From positions 101,971,855-102,035,854 of the forward strand of contig CM043943.1 of assembly GCA_014529385.2 (NCBI GenBank): a DNA stretch of 64,000 nucleotides, read 5' to 3'. The first letter of the stretch is position 1. Every line of letters begins with the position of its first letter. The notes beneath the pieces are model-generated. The model saw nothing but the letters and a program-made list of their open reading frames with translations. It was not told the origin of the DNA and did no database searches. Positions 21,633 through 32,630 of this stretch are shown here, piece after piece. Position numbers and translations under genes: made by a program. This DNA comes from Adiantum capillus-veneris. Lineage: Eukaryota > Streptophyta > Polypodiopsida > Polypodiales > Pteridaceae.

Positions 21633-24400
21633 TGTGAGGTCCCCTCCCCGTCTCACCATGACAGAACTGGAGGACACCTAACGGTCGCTAGATCCTATGT
21701 GGAAGCAAACCTAAATTGGCTAAGAAGAAAAAGAAGACCAGTGAATGGTCTCTCGTCACTTAGTGAGTTGAGTCCAAGCCACGAGTGAAAAGGAGTCTAG
21801 CTCTGCTCCACAGGGGAAGCGTAATTTTGTATTGTTGGTCCTATTATCATCTTCCAGTAGGAGAAGTAACCTCAATGCCTTTTTCCCCATAATTTTTAGA
21901 GGCATGTACACCAAGTTCCTTCCGCTATGGTGTAATGAGCTATCTAATGATGTACTCTATTGGGCGCAGGACAGAGAGTTCCCAACTAATCGGGACCACC
22001 CATCTCATAGGCTTTTGGCAACGTCAGCCGAGCCCCCACTTTCCACTTAGCACTCACACAGAGTCGTTGTGTGGCTAATTACTAACACATTGTTGTTCAA
22101 CACTTAGGGTTCTTTTTTGTATTTCCTCGACACATGTTCGTTAAGACATCCCTTCCAACATTGTCAAATTGGCACCAAAACATATCTTTCCTAGGAAAAA
22201 GTACTCACAAATAATATTTCATTAAAAATTGCAATGTCCTGGACTCGTGAGGACCTCCAGTGAGTGTTAACTCCACCCGTTGTCAACTGGCCACCCATAC
22301 AACTAGTCCATGATTCCACCCAATTCATGGAGTAAATCTCTGCGTAAAAATCATGTATCAACCGCATAGAAAGCAAGCCATAGACATATCCACCGCATAG
22401 AAAGCAAGTCGTAGATTTAGCTTCATGAGCTACCGCCATGTGATCAATAGGGGTTTCAAACTAAATCGACATTGGAATAATGAATGAAATTTGTTTGAGA
22501 AAAGTTTCCCCTAACAACCATTCTTTCCTACTTCAAAATAGTCTTTCCATAAAACATTACTTTCCTATATAATTTAAACTTAAACTTAAATAAAAACTTT
22601 AAAAATACCAATGCCGTTGTCTCAGTTGGATTTCGAACATAGTTCGGGGAGTTTAAACATTCCTACAGTCATTGTAATGCAATGCTTATGTAACATACAA
22701 AAATTAAATTCATCTTACCTCATGAATTTCCTCTTTGATGCCTCGTGAGATGGTCAGATTTTCCTCTCTCATCGGTGTGTTACCGTTGTTTGACATGTTG
22801 CTAGTTCCTCCCTTGCGGTCGTTAGCACCACCAAAACGTGTCCTCTTGGGGACCATATCTCACTACTAGGATTATTTCTTTCGGAGAAACAAGAGACTAG
22901 GCGTAATTCCCACAAGTCCCAATGAGAAAACTTGACAAGTAATAACCTTATTCCTACACATAATGTTAGATTAAATGACAACCCTCCACAACTTCAAGTA
23001 TGCAAGCTAACTCAAGGATGCAAGGAAATGAATATGCCTTAACTACACATAAACTCATCCTAAGATTATCATAACCAAAACTTCCCTCATATGCAACATG
23101 AGATCAAGATTAATGTACTAATTAGATGCATCATTATAACATACAATGGTAGACTATAACCATGCGAATACCCAATAAAATAGATGATTAATTTCCACAA
23201 TGTCATACACAATTTGCTAATGCAACACAATACCCTAGCTGTACATCTTTTTTTGTATGCAAGAAGTCTCACATTCATGTCCTAATTTCATGGGCAAACC
23301 AAGGCTTTACTCCATTGATTAATCCTCAATTATGATGCACAAAAAGTCTCACCATACCTTAGATAATCATAGGTGAAGAGCTTTACAACATAGCTATGCA
23401 CAACATGCATAACTGGCAATGATGATTATATGCATAAACTCATGCTTAATTAAAGGAAAATTAACTATCTTTAAGAAGTAAGGTGCTCCTTATCCCAGCA
23501 ATGGAAATACAATCAATGGATGGAAACCATTGATAATAACCCACATATAATACAGAATAGATTATTTAATACAGTATCCAGCTAGCATATAACCTCCTTT
23601 GTGTGTTATGTGATGTAGAAAGGCTTCATAAAAGATTGATCTGGCACTAGAACTTCCTTGCATTGTCTTGAGAAATTGTGTATAAAATTGGGTGGGAATG
23701 CTCCTTATATAGGATTCTGGGGGTTTCTTGATGGACAAGGCTTGCCCATAGCTGCCTTGCTCGCCCCCTCTCGCCAAAAGAAGAAGTAGAAGTGTCACAA
23801 GCCTCTCACTAACCGCTAGAGGTGTCCCCTTTTACCTAATTAAGTGTTACACCTCTCTAGTCCATACTTAGCCTCCATGCCACACTTCACCCAACACTTG
23901 GCACAAGACTACCTATACACATGACCCCTAGCCATACATGATGGGATTACATGTCCATGCATACCCATGCATGCACATCCTCATACATTCCATACACATA
24001 CCTTAGGAAATGCGAACCTTAGGCTAACTTGATCTATACTAACCCAAATTCAATTCTGAAGCTTGCTAACTCGAGGAAGACCTGCAGGTACAAGAGATAC
24101 GACTACCTGCCATAAATAGCAGCTTCTGACGCCCGAACCCTATTTTTAAGGAAATCTGGGTCACTACACAGTTTGACGAGCCGGTCGACCCTAGACCATG
24201 CCGGGGGTCAAAACTTTCTATTTTTGAAAAATTTTTGCAAAAATTGAATTTGACCAGAATTAAAAGTTCTACAAGGATCACAACATAAAAATGACATTTG
24301 ATCACTAAATCATGCTAAAAATAGCATCTTTTGTCAAACTGATAATTAGACTTAAAATTTACATAGGTAACCCTCTTCTAGGGTAGGTGGAGACCTTGCA
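21633..24400 (-). repeat. GYP-B 3' LTR (complete, left side)
   Basis: On the plus strand it starts TGTGAGGTCCCC and ends ...GACCTTGCA, so in element orientation it begins TGCAAGGTC and ends GACCTCACA. The boundary at 24400 is set by alignment with GYP-A: the polypurine region and the following LTR start line up. The first 1.77 kb match the right LTR, apart from about 100 bases near 21789-21890 that are absent there. The rest has no partner because the right LTR is truncated. A target duplication ATTAA is expected at 21628-21632 but cannot be checked. Confidence 0.8.
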
Positions 24401-25014
24401 TTCTACCCAACGTGAAAGAATCGAGATGCCCTCGTCTGAAGGGTAAGTCGGGGTAATCCTTTTGAAGTGTTAGTTGATCTTGCCACGTTGCGTCTTCTTC
24501 TGGAAAATCCTTCCACTTGAATAGATGTTTGATGATGTTCATATTCCTTAGTTTTCTTTCCCGCGCCTCAATGATGTAATTAGGTTGTAGCTCGAGAACG
24601 CCTTGATTAGGAATAACAACTTGTTCTGCATCGACAAGATGATTGGGATTGGGAATATAGAGTTAAAGCAAACTCACAAACGTCATGAACTTTAAGGTTT
24701 GAGGGTAACTGCAACTTGTAAGCTTGGTCACTTACAAACTTTACGATCTCATAAGGTCCACAATATCTTGGGCTAAGCTTCTTGAATTTTCCCAAGGATA
24801 GATTACTTCTCTTGGGTCTAACACTGAAAAATACTTTATTCCCTAACTTAAAAGTTCTTTCAGATCTTTTCTTGCCTGCATAATGCTTTTGTCTATCCCA
24901 AGCTACTTGAATATCCTTGTGAATTTCTCTAGTCTGTGCTTCCCTGTCTTCTAACATTTTCTTTGAGGCCTCTACTGTAATAGTTGAATTAGAAAAATCA
25001 TTGGAGCTATACAC
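24401..25014 (-). pseudogene. GYP-B integrase C-terminus and chromodomain
   Basis: The open part 24607-25014 reads as the integrase tail: EREAQTREI-like coiled stretch, VFFSVRPKRSNLSLGKFKKL and PRYCGPYEIVKFVSDQAYKL. A frameshift near the end spoils the HDVFHVS-type motif. Below 24600 a chromodomain is readable out of frame (HLFKWKDFPEEDATWQ, about 24490-24540), as in GYP-A. The 13 bases 24401-24413 read, in element orientation, ACGTTGGGTAGAA, the degraded polypurine tract. Confidence 0.8.
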
Positions 25015-25631
25015 TCTTGTCCATAGAGTGCCTTGAATGGTGACATTCCTATGCTTCTATGATCAAAATAATTATAAGCTTATCCTACTAAAGGAAGATA
25101 TTGAATCCATTTCCTTGGCTCTTCTGAACAGTATGCTCTAAGAATATCTTTGATTACTTGGTTCACCCTTTCAGTCTACCTGTCGGTCTAAGGATGATAT
25201 GCTGTACTGAAGCATAATTGAGTTCCAATTGCTTGAAAAAGAGAAGTCCAAAAATTTGAAGTAAACTTTGCATCTCTATCACTGACAATCCTTCTCGGTA
25301 AACCATATTGAAGTCTAAATATTTCCTTGATGAAAGCCCTACTAATGTCAGAAACATTGTAGGCCATCTTGACAGGTATCAAGTAAGCCACCTTAGTGAG
25401 CATATCCACAACCACAAATACAGAATCGTAGCCTCCAACAGAAGGTAATCCAGTGACAAAATCGATACTAATACAATCCCATTTCATTTGAGGTATATCA
25501 AGAGATTTGAGTTCCCTGGGAAGCTTGATTTGTTCGGCTTTAATTCCCTGAAAAGATAAACATTGCTTTACGTAGCGAAGAACATCACCTTTCATTGCTG
25601 GCCAAAAATAATTTCTTTTGACTGCATTCAA
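25015..25631 (-). pseudogene. GYP-B integrase core
   Basis: The 25188-25631 frame covers [20 protein letters not shown] (the last part of the zinc domain, second CxxC Cys lost), then [10 protein letters not shown] with the first catalytic Asp, [16 protein letters not shown], and [14 protein letters not shown] with the second Asp. It stops within the YHPQTDGQTE motif (AYHP then stop). Below that, fragments of ERVNQVIKDILRAYC and LPLVG are seen with stops. The catalytic Glu motif is damaged but partly readable. Non-functional. Confidence 0.85.
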
Positions 25632-26333
25632 GGTTTTTGGATATCGTGGGTGTCCAGAAGTTGGCGAACTATCATGAGCCTTAAATAAAATTTCTTTCTT
25701 TAGTGCTGGATCCTTAGGTATATAAAGTCTTTGACCAAGATAATGAAATTACATTTGAAGAGAATAGTCTCTAGCCGGTCTAGAAGCTACTTTAGGTCCT
25801 TTGCCTTGTTGAATCTGTGTTAACAGTCGTTGATACTCTGGGTCATTTGAAGAAGCTTCTCTAATCCTTTCTAGAATAGGATTATTGGGTATAGAGATAG
25901 CATTGAGAAAAGACTTACAACTGACTCCATCTGCAACTACATTGTCCTTTCCAGGTTGGTACTTGATATCAAATAGTACACTTGAAGAAGTTCAATCCAC
26001 CTCCTCTATCTCATGTTGAGGTTGGGTTGCGTAAAGATCCACTTTAAGCTCTTGTGGTTGCTAACTAACTGAAATTTGCGACTCAAAAGATAGTGTCTCC
26101 ATAGCTTCATTGTATGGATGACAGCAAAAAGTTCTAGATCGTGAGTCGGATAGTTCTTCTCATGATCTCTGAGCTTGCAGGAGGTAAAATCTACTGGTCT
26201 CCCTTCTTGAGTAAGAACTCCTCATAAGGCAAGACTGCTGGCATTGGTCACAACTTCAAAATCCTTACTAAAATCTGGAAGCTTTAGAATAGGAGAAGAT
26301 ACCAAATATCTCTTTAACTCAGGAAAACTAGCT
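25632..26333 (-). pseudogene. GYP-B RNase H and linker (broken)
   Basis: Out-of-frame but readable RNase H: TNASSLALWGVLTQEGRPV (usual Asp of TDAS replaced by Asn), DHEKNYPTHDLEL, KLWRHYLLSRKFQLV and SNHKSLKWIF (usual DHQ replaced by NHK). Two active-site Asp positions are therefore lost. The linker to integrase (26000 down to 25640) has scattered stops. Confidence 0.75.
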
Positions 26334-27208
26334 TCATGCTCTGCTTTCTAGTTGATTCGCATTCTTTTCTTCATAAGTCTTGTCAAAGGTGCTGTAATAA
26401 GAGCATAATATGACAAAAATCACGTAACACCCTGTAATTCCAAGAAATCCTCTGACATCAGTGACAGAAGAAGGTTGAGGCCAATCCACTATACCCTTGA
26501 TCTTCTCGGGATCGACTGAAATTCCATCGGTGGATATAATGAAACCTAAATAGCTAACTTGGGGAGTATAGAAAGTACACTTTCTTTCCTTAGCATAAAG
26601 TTGATGCTGACGTATAATTTCCAACACTTTCCTAACATGTCCTTCATGCTCTGCTTCGTCTTTAGAGTAAACCAAAATATCATTAAAAAATACTAGGACA
26701 AAGTCATCCAAGTAAGGTCTAAAGATATCCTACATTAGTCGATTGAAGCTTGCAGGTGCATTAGTAAGACCAAAGGACATAACTGTGAATTCATAATGCC
26801 CATACCTAGTATTAAAAGTTGTCTTCAATATGTCTGATTCTTTGATACTGATCTGATAATATCTTGACCAAAGATCAATCTTTGACAATATCCTGGATCC
26901 ATGGAGTCTATCCAGCAATTTGTCAATTCTCGGGATTGGATACTTGTTCTTGATAGTCACTTGGTTAAGGCCACAATAATCTATGCATATCCGCAAAGAT
27001 ACATCCTTCTTCTTTTGAAAAGGTACTAGTGCACCCCAAGGAGAAGTACTAGGTCTAATGAAACTTGATCAATCAATTGCCCAAGCTGTTCTTTAAGTTC
27101 TATAGCTTTGAGTAACAACATTTTGTATGGTCTCTTAGAAACAGGTTCACATCTTGGTATAGTTTCTATCTCATGGTCTACTTCACGATACGATGGCAGA
27201 TTGGTCAA
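26334..27208 (-). pseudogene. GYP-B reverse transcriptase (broken)
   Basis: Three pieces in order. 27026-27208: LPSYREVDHEIETIP and IELKEQLGQLI. 26730-26996: [56 protein letters not shown]. 26334-26711: VLVFFNDILVYSKDEAEHEG (FFND in place of FFDD, first catalytic Asp lost) and SYLGFIISTDGISV. The pieces are separated by a frameshift near 27026 and a stop near 26729. The three-piece pattern and the same motif order as GYP-A make the assignment secure. Confidence 0.87.
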
Positions 27209-27424
27209 GTCTTATGGGAAAACATCAACATATTCCTTCAACCATTATGGGTGAAATTTTGAATCTAATTGACCCACCTTGTTAAGCTTCCCAACGTAAA
27301 TCTGTTGTCCCTTCTTAAGTCCCATTAGAAGTCTAATGGCTTTAACTAAATGAGTCTTGGGTATCCCATTTTTCCCTTGAACTAGAACTTCATTCCCAAG
27401 GTTACTTGTGAACGTAAAGTTTCC
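27209..27424 (-). pseudogene. GYP-B protease-RT linker (broken)
   Basis: Degraded linker coding sequence. Fragments similar to the GYP-A linker (GNEVLVQGKNGIPKTHLVK-like and LLMGLKKGQQIY-like) can be read with stops. No separate feature. Confidence 0.5.
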
Positions 27425-27718
27425 CTAAGCACCATGGATGTGGGCTTGGTTCTTTTTCAACCAGTCCATTCTTAAAATTCCATCATAAATTCCTAAAGAT
27501 AAAGTACGAAACTGTGTAGAAGTAGCATAACCCCCTAATTCAAAATCTATCGAGCTTGAAAAATGTTGAGATAACACTTCCTTCCCATTAACTAGTTCTA
27601 CTACTAGTCTATTTGCAAGATACTGGTTTAGCTTTAACTTTCTCATGCATCTAGGATATAGAAATGAATGCGTACTTCCACACTCTATGAGGAATTCAAC
27701 ATTATCACCTTGACGCAT
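27425..27718 (-). pseudogene. GYP-B aspartic protease
   Basis: Ninety-seven codons matching GYP-A residues 150-260. It reads FLIECGSTHSFLYPRCMRKL, so the catalytic Asp of the D-x-G motif is Glu, which should abolish protease activity. The GIYDGILRMDWLKKNQAHIH motif is kept, with GM changed to RM. The Met used here is internal. Confidence 0.82.
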
Positions 27719-27732
27719 TCCAGGAGTTTGAC

Positions 27733-28266
27733 TTATGGAGAACTGCTGACGATAGGATTATCTATGGCAGCATGCAACACTGCCCTTTCATCTACTTCAT
27801 CATCTACAACCATTTTTCCAACTGCAGCATTAGCCCTAGCAAGTGCACCACGTCCTCGTCCTCTAACTCCTCTTCCTCGACCTCCATGATTGTTTGGTTG
27901 ACCTCTTCCATTGGTATTGAGAGGTAATGCATTTGCACCGGATGCACGAGTCTTCTTGGGACATTTGTTCCTGTAGCATTTGGTCACTTCAGTCTTAATC
28001 TCTTCCCATGACTGAGAAGATCCAACAATGTCGGAGTCTTGGCAATGTTGTTTCCACCATATTTTGGCATCTCCGGTAAGTCGGAGCATGGCAAGCATAA
28101 TTTGATTTCGTGGATGAGTTCCCGCAGCTTCAAAATAATCCTCCATGGCTTTGATCCACACCTCTGCATCTTGTTCCACATTGACCCCTTCACCTTTGAA
28201 GTTGGGGGTTGCGCTTTTTTGAGAAGAAGGTTTTCTCCTGAACTGCGGTATAAAGAGCAGAAGCAA
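27733..28266 (-). pseudogene. GYP-B gag, internally deleted
   Basis: 177 codons. The N-terminal half is a clear Gag core (NFKGEGVNVEQDAEVWIKAM, RLTGDAKIWWKQHC). After SWEEIKTEVTKCY the sequence jumps to RNKCPKK, the tail of a zinc knuckle, so the second half of the Gag core and the first knuckle cysteines are deleted in frame. The C-terminus is an RGRGVRGRGRG tract and the acidic stretch DDEVDERAVLHAAID, as in GYP-A. The frame remains open, but the protein would lack a nucleocapsid finger. Confidence 0.83.
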
Positions 28267-28424
28267 GTACCTACATGATAAATTTAAAGACTTATCAAAG
28301 GGCTAAGATTTATCTTCAGAATAGACACAAGATCAAGATACTCAATTCAAAAGACTTGGTTCTTTATTCATAAAGTGAATATTTACAAGGATAGCCTTAC
28401 AAAAGAGGCTTAGGGTATCTCATC

Positions 28425-29030
28425 CTAATTTATTGTAAATTGTTGCAGCCTCAACAGAATCCGTATAGCTGGGTGACTTGGAACATGGTGATACAAACAA
28501 TGGGTGTTTGTAGTCACATTTCTACAATCTTCTAGCTGATTGGTATAATATTTCTTATACTCATTGGAAATCGGAAAGTAAATTACAAGATCCAAATTCT
28601 TAGGGGTATTTCGAGAACAAAAATTGATCCTTTGATATGGAATTATCTCCACCACTTTATCCCATACCCATTCGTTTAGGGCTTTCCCCGTGCCTCTTGG
28701 ATAAGTGGGAACAGTGATACTCGAGTTTGTACCCAAGAAGTAGTACAACGGAACCACTCTCAGTTCCTCTACCCATCGTAGTTTCTTTAAATCCGTGGTA
28801 AGACATCCCAGCTTCCAAGCATTGATGTAAGAAGTCCGATATTCATTGCTCCATTTGAGCTCCCAGCCTTTATCTATTCGAGTGGAATGAGGAGTGTGAG
28901 CCTTCATTAGTAGCTCCATCACGCTCCGTCGGAAAATATATTTTGTAGAACAATAAGCACTCTCATAAATAAGCTCAAAGACTTGGAACTTACGATATTC
29001 AACCATAGGATCTTCCTGAAATATCGACAC
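28425..29030 (-). CDS. GYP-B extra ORF before gag (201 codons)
   Basis: An open frame between primer site and gag on the same strand as the element. Its length without a stop is notable because every other GYP-B gene is damaged. The N-terminal 100 residues match the GYP-A ORF at 11213-11560 (KFQVFELIYESAYCSTKYIF, RRSVMELL, LTTDLKKLRWVEELRVVPLY, YFLGT). The middle reads NEWVWDKVVEIIPYQRINFC, and a further match to out-of-frame GYP-A sequence lies at PKNLDLVIYFPIS. There is no signal peptide, no zinc motif and no obvious membrane segment; it is rich in aromatic residues and looks like a folded globular domain. No known family is recognised. It may be an accessory protein of this chromovirus clade. 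Confidence 0.6.
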   Translation of the reverse strand: MSIFQEDPMVEYRKFQVFELIYESAYCSTKYIFRRSVMELLMKAHTPHSTRIDKGWELKWSNEYRTSYINAWKLGCLTTDLKKLRWVEELRVVPLYYFLGTNSSITVPTYPRGTGKALNEWVWDKVVEIIPYQRINFCSRNTPKNLDLVIYFPISNEYKKYYTNQLEDCRNVTTNTHCLYHHVPSHPAIRILLRLQQFTIN

Positions 29031-29123
29031 ATAAGCCTTGGATTAGCTAACCAATTTTTTCTTGTTCTTAATTTTTTCAGACAATACAAAATTGTTTCAA
29101 CTAACCTAGGCTCTGAACCCTAG

Positions 29124-29135
29124 GCTCTGATACCA
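29124..29135 (-). other. GYP-B primer binding site
   Basis: On the minus strand it reads TGGTATCAGAGC, the initiator-Met tRNA complement, two bases from the right LTR. Spacing and sequence are the same as in GYP-A. It fixes the element's direction. Confidence 0.92.
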
Positions 29136-29137
29136 GT

Positions 29138-30802
29138 TGTGAGGTCCCCTCTCCATCTCACCATGATGGAACTAAAGGAAATCTGACGGTCGCTAGATCC
29201 TATGAGGAAGCAAACAAAAATTGGCTAAGAAGAAAAAGAAGAATAGTGGATGGTCTCTCGTCACTTAGTGAGTTGAGTCTAAGCCACCAGTGAACTTTTT
29301 CCCCATAATTATCAGAGGTATGTACACCGAGTTCCTCCTGCTCTGGCATAATGAGATATCTAATGACGTACTCTATTGCACATGACAGAGAGTTCCTGAC
29401 TAAACGGGACCACCCATCTCGTAGGCTTTGGCAACCTGAGCCAAGCCCCCACTAAGCACTTTTTACCCCGCACTCACGCAGACTCTTTGTGTGGCCTATT
29501 ACTAACACATTTTTGTTCAACACTTAGGGTTATTTTTTATATTTCCTCGACACAAGTTCGTCAAGACAATCCTTCAAACATTGTGAAATCGGCACCAAAA
29601 CATATCTTTCCTAGGAAAAAGTACTCAACAAACAATAATTCATAAACAGTTCCAATGTCCTGGAGTCGTGAGGACCTCTAGCGAGTGTTAGCTCCACCCA
29701 TTGTCAACTGGCCGCCCATACAACCAGTCCATGAATCCACCCAGTTCATGGAGTAACTCTCCGGGTAAAAATCATGTACCCAACGCATAGAAAGCAAGCC
29801 GTAGACTTAGATCCTGCGATAACTTTGCGCGCTATCGCCCTATGACCAGTAGGGGGTTCATACTAAATTGATATTTGAATAATGAATGAAATTTGTTTGA
29901 GATAGTTTCCCCTTACAACAATTCTTAACAACTTCTAAACAGTCTTTCCATAAAACATTTCTTTCCTCTATAATTTAAACTTAAACTTAAATAAAAACTT
30001 TAAAATACCAATGCCGTTGTCTCAATTGGATCTCCATAGTTCGGGGAGTTTAAACATTCCGAAAGTCATCGTAATCGAATGCTTATGTAAACTACAAAAA
30101 TTAAATTCATCCTACCTCATGAATTCCTCTTCCATGCCTCGAGAGATGGTTAGATTTTACTCTCTCATCGGTGCTTTACCATTGTTTTCCATGTTTATAG
30201 TTCCCGCCTCGCGGTCGTTAGCACCACCAAAACATGTCCTCTTGGGGGCCATATCTCACTACTAGGATTATTTCTTTTGGAGAAACAAGAGACTAGGCAT
30301 AATTCCCCCAACACATAATGAGAAAACTTGACAAGAAATAACCTTATTCTTACACATAATGCTAGATGAAATGACAAGCCTCCACAACTGCAAGTATGCA
30401 GGCTAACTCAAGGATGCAACAAGATGAATATGCCTTAATTACTCATAAACTCATCCTAAGATTATCATAACCAAAACTTCCCTAGTATGCAACATGAGAT
30501 CAAGATTAATGTACTAATTAGATGCATCATCATAACAAACAATGGTAGACTATAACCATGCAAATACCCAAATAATAGATGATTAATTTCCACAAACTCA
30601 TACAGAATTTGCTAATGCAACACAATACCCTAGTTGTGCATCGTTTTTTGTATGCAAGAAGTTTCACAGTCATGTCCTAATTTCATGGGCAAATCAAGGG
30701 TTTAATCCCTTGATTAATCCTCAATTTGGATGCACAAAAAGTCTCACCATATATTAGAGAATCACAGGTGAAAAGCTTTGCAACATAAGTATGCACAATA
30801 TG
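29138..30802 (-). repeat. GYP-B 5' LTR, truncated
   Basis: Matches 21633-23414 of the left LTR (TGTGAGGTCCCCT...; GACGGTCGCTAGATCCTATG). It stops at ...GCACAATATG (30802), where the left LTR continues CATAACTGGC. The missing 1 kb contains the promoter end of this LTR, so the copy could not be transcribed from here. Confidence 0.85.
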
Positions 30803-31080
30803 TGTGAGGTCCCCAACCCCAAGAAGATTGGGGCGACTTGATAGATGGCCTTCCTTTATTCTTCTTTTTCATTGAAGACACCCTACTCCATTTCCACAAA
30901 GTAGATATACGAGCAATAGAAGAGAGGAAGTCCTCTATCCATTGTTTACGTGGTTATAAGGGTCATACGCCACAAGCCAGTTCAGTAAATCTAAGATTCC
31001 AATGAAAGTTGTTTCCTAACATAAAGATGAAATCCCATTGACATATTCACAATCGATAAACAACGCTTTTTGTTCCATGT
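30803..31080 (-). repeat. LTR fragment of a third GYP-type element (left part)
   Basis: Begins TGTGAGGTCCCCAACCCC directly at the point where the GYP-B LTR breaks off. The first 12 bases equal the GYP-B LTR terminus in the same orientation, but the rest is unrelated to GYP-A or GYP-B LTRs. It looks like the terminal part of an LTR from another family of the same clade, read in antisense. It is interrupted by TIR-F copy 2 and continues after it. Confidence 0.5.
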
Positions 31081-31084
31081 TTAA

Positions 31085-32421
31085 CACTAGAATGGTAACC
31101 TAATGGGACATAAAAGTGTCCTTTCAGGGTTTTGGGAAAAAATTCCAAAACCATAGTAGATCCACTCATTTTGAAAAATCCTTTCATGAGCTTATAGTTC
31201 AATAACTACTACATATGGAAAAAATGAGAAACTTGTAATTTTCTCATCCCTTGGTCACTACAAGCCTCCAAAGTTGATGGACTAGTGCATTTTGCCCAAA
31301 ACAACAATTTCTTACGGTTGATTGCATATAAATAAGAGTGGAGATTTTTGTAGGACATGAGATAAAATGCCCCGTTAACTTTAAAGGGTTGGTGACCAAA
31401 ACATATGGTTGCTTTTACCTCACTAATTTTTTTTTGGGCAAAAAAAATAGGTACAAAAAAGTTACATTTTTGCCATTCTGCGGACCTATCATCAAAGTTT
31501 CTATAGTCACTCTCAATACATATACTATATACATGTTTTCTTAGTTCCCTTTGGGCCTCTAGATTCAAAAGGAGCCATGGAGCATGTCAAAAGGATAATG
31601 GATCTCTTACAATTGGAACCTTGGGGGCAATGATAAAGTGCTAAATACAGCAAACATGAAAAAATTGGGTTTAGCATTATGACCTCTAGAAACCCATAGA
31701 AACTACTCAATATCTAGCCAAGTTTGTAGTCTATGATTAGATATGGTTACTACCTACAAAATACACACAATAGGCCTAAGAAACTAGCAATATTGAGAAA
31801 GGTATACTTGCTACTCTAAAATGTATCGTATTCTTCAGCAATAAAAAAACTCAACCATCATCATATACTATGCTATATAGCATATTAGGTCCCCCAAAAC
31901 TCAAGGAAGATTAGCTTTATGTTATACATTACACTTACACAATCAAAATTGAATTTGGATATCAAGAAAGCCACCAAAAAAATCATAAAAGTGCTAATTT
32001 TGGCGAAAAAACAGGATTATGCAATTCTTGTAAATTGGTCATAACTTTCAATTTTAACACTTAGCTCTCCCTACAAGCATCAAAACATGTTGAGAACTAT
32101 GAAGGCCTAACCTCTAGCCATCTAAACCTCACGAACATGAATTTTAGAGTAGTATAGTTGCCAAAAATTGACAAAAAGCCAAAAACAGGACTCGTTTTTT
32201 CACACAGTTTAGGTTCAAAAATGTTGTGCAAGAGTAAGGTTAATGGTGAGATTGATCCTAAAACAAAATGGTAAGTTTTTTTCAGCTCAAAAGGCAACTT
32301 TGTGGATATATAGCACCTAAAAATTCATTTTCATACTATTCAGATAATTCAAGGAAAATGGTCACTTAACAGGACACAAAAGTGTCCAAGGACATAAAAG
32401 TGTCTCGTTACCATTCTAGTG
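31085..32421. mobile_element. TIR-F copy 2 (1.34 kb, non-coding)
   Basis: Ends CACTAGAATGGTAACC and GGTTACCATTCTAGTG-like (inverted). Flanked by TTAA at 31081-31084 and 32422-32425. It has the same interior and the subterminal GGACATAAAAGTGTCC motif as copy 1, but is visibly more diverged from copies 1 and 3 than they are from each other, and its outer TIR bases differ (AGAATGG against AGGTTGG). No coding capacity. Confidence 0.85.
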
Positions 32422-32425
32422 TTAA

Positions 32426-32630
32426 GAGACGCGGCCGCCATCCATAAACCATAAATATGACTTAGTCTAAACCCCGGGGGATTCACCATGGAAAAACTAC
32501 CGCACCACGTAAGTGCAGGGGAGGGGGATTTTTTTACAAGTTACGTAAGCGTATAAGTTAGGGGAAGGCCCCCAATAATTTATCTCTCAGGCTTAAAAGA
32601 CCATATTAGGTAAAGTGGGAAAATCCCAAT
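32426..32630 (-). repeat. LTR fragment of a third GYP-type element (right part)
   Basis: GC-richer sequence (GCGGCCGCC, CCCCGGGGG) between TIR-F copy 2 and the first SAT-G motif. By position it is the continuation of the fragment at 30803. Its outer end is not marked by a CA terminus or primer site, so the fragment is truncated. Assignment rests on position only. Confidence 0.35.

Larger units (their letters stand above)
21633..30802 (-). mobile_element. GYP-B: Ty3/gypsy chromovirus, minus strand, truncated
   Basis: All coding remnants read on the minus strand, in the order extra ORF, gag, protease, reverse transcriptase, RNase H, integrase, chromodomain going leftward. The left LTR (21633-24400) is complete. 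The right LTR begins at 29138 next to an initiator-Met primer site but is cut off at 30802 by another LTR fragment. It shares with GYP-A the extra ORF, similar Gag and integrase, a homologous polypurine region and LTR ends of the TGTGAGG/TGTAAGG type, so the two are related families. Coding parts carry many stops, deletions and lost catalytic residues. It inserted into the LTR of the GAG-D relic. Confidence 0.9.

Noticed and set aside
27668-27889. Plus-strand frame rich in Pro, Ala and Ser
   Set aside because: It is the antisense of the RGRG tract and acidic end of the GYP-B gag.
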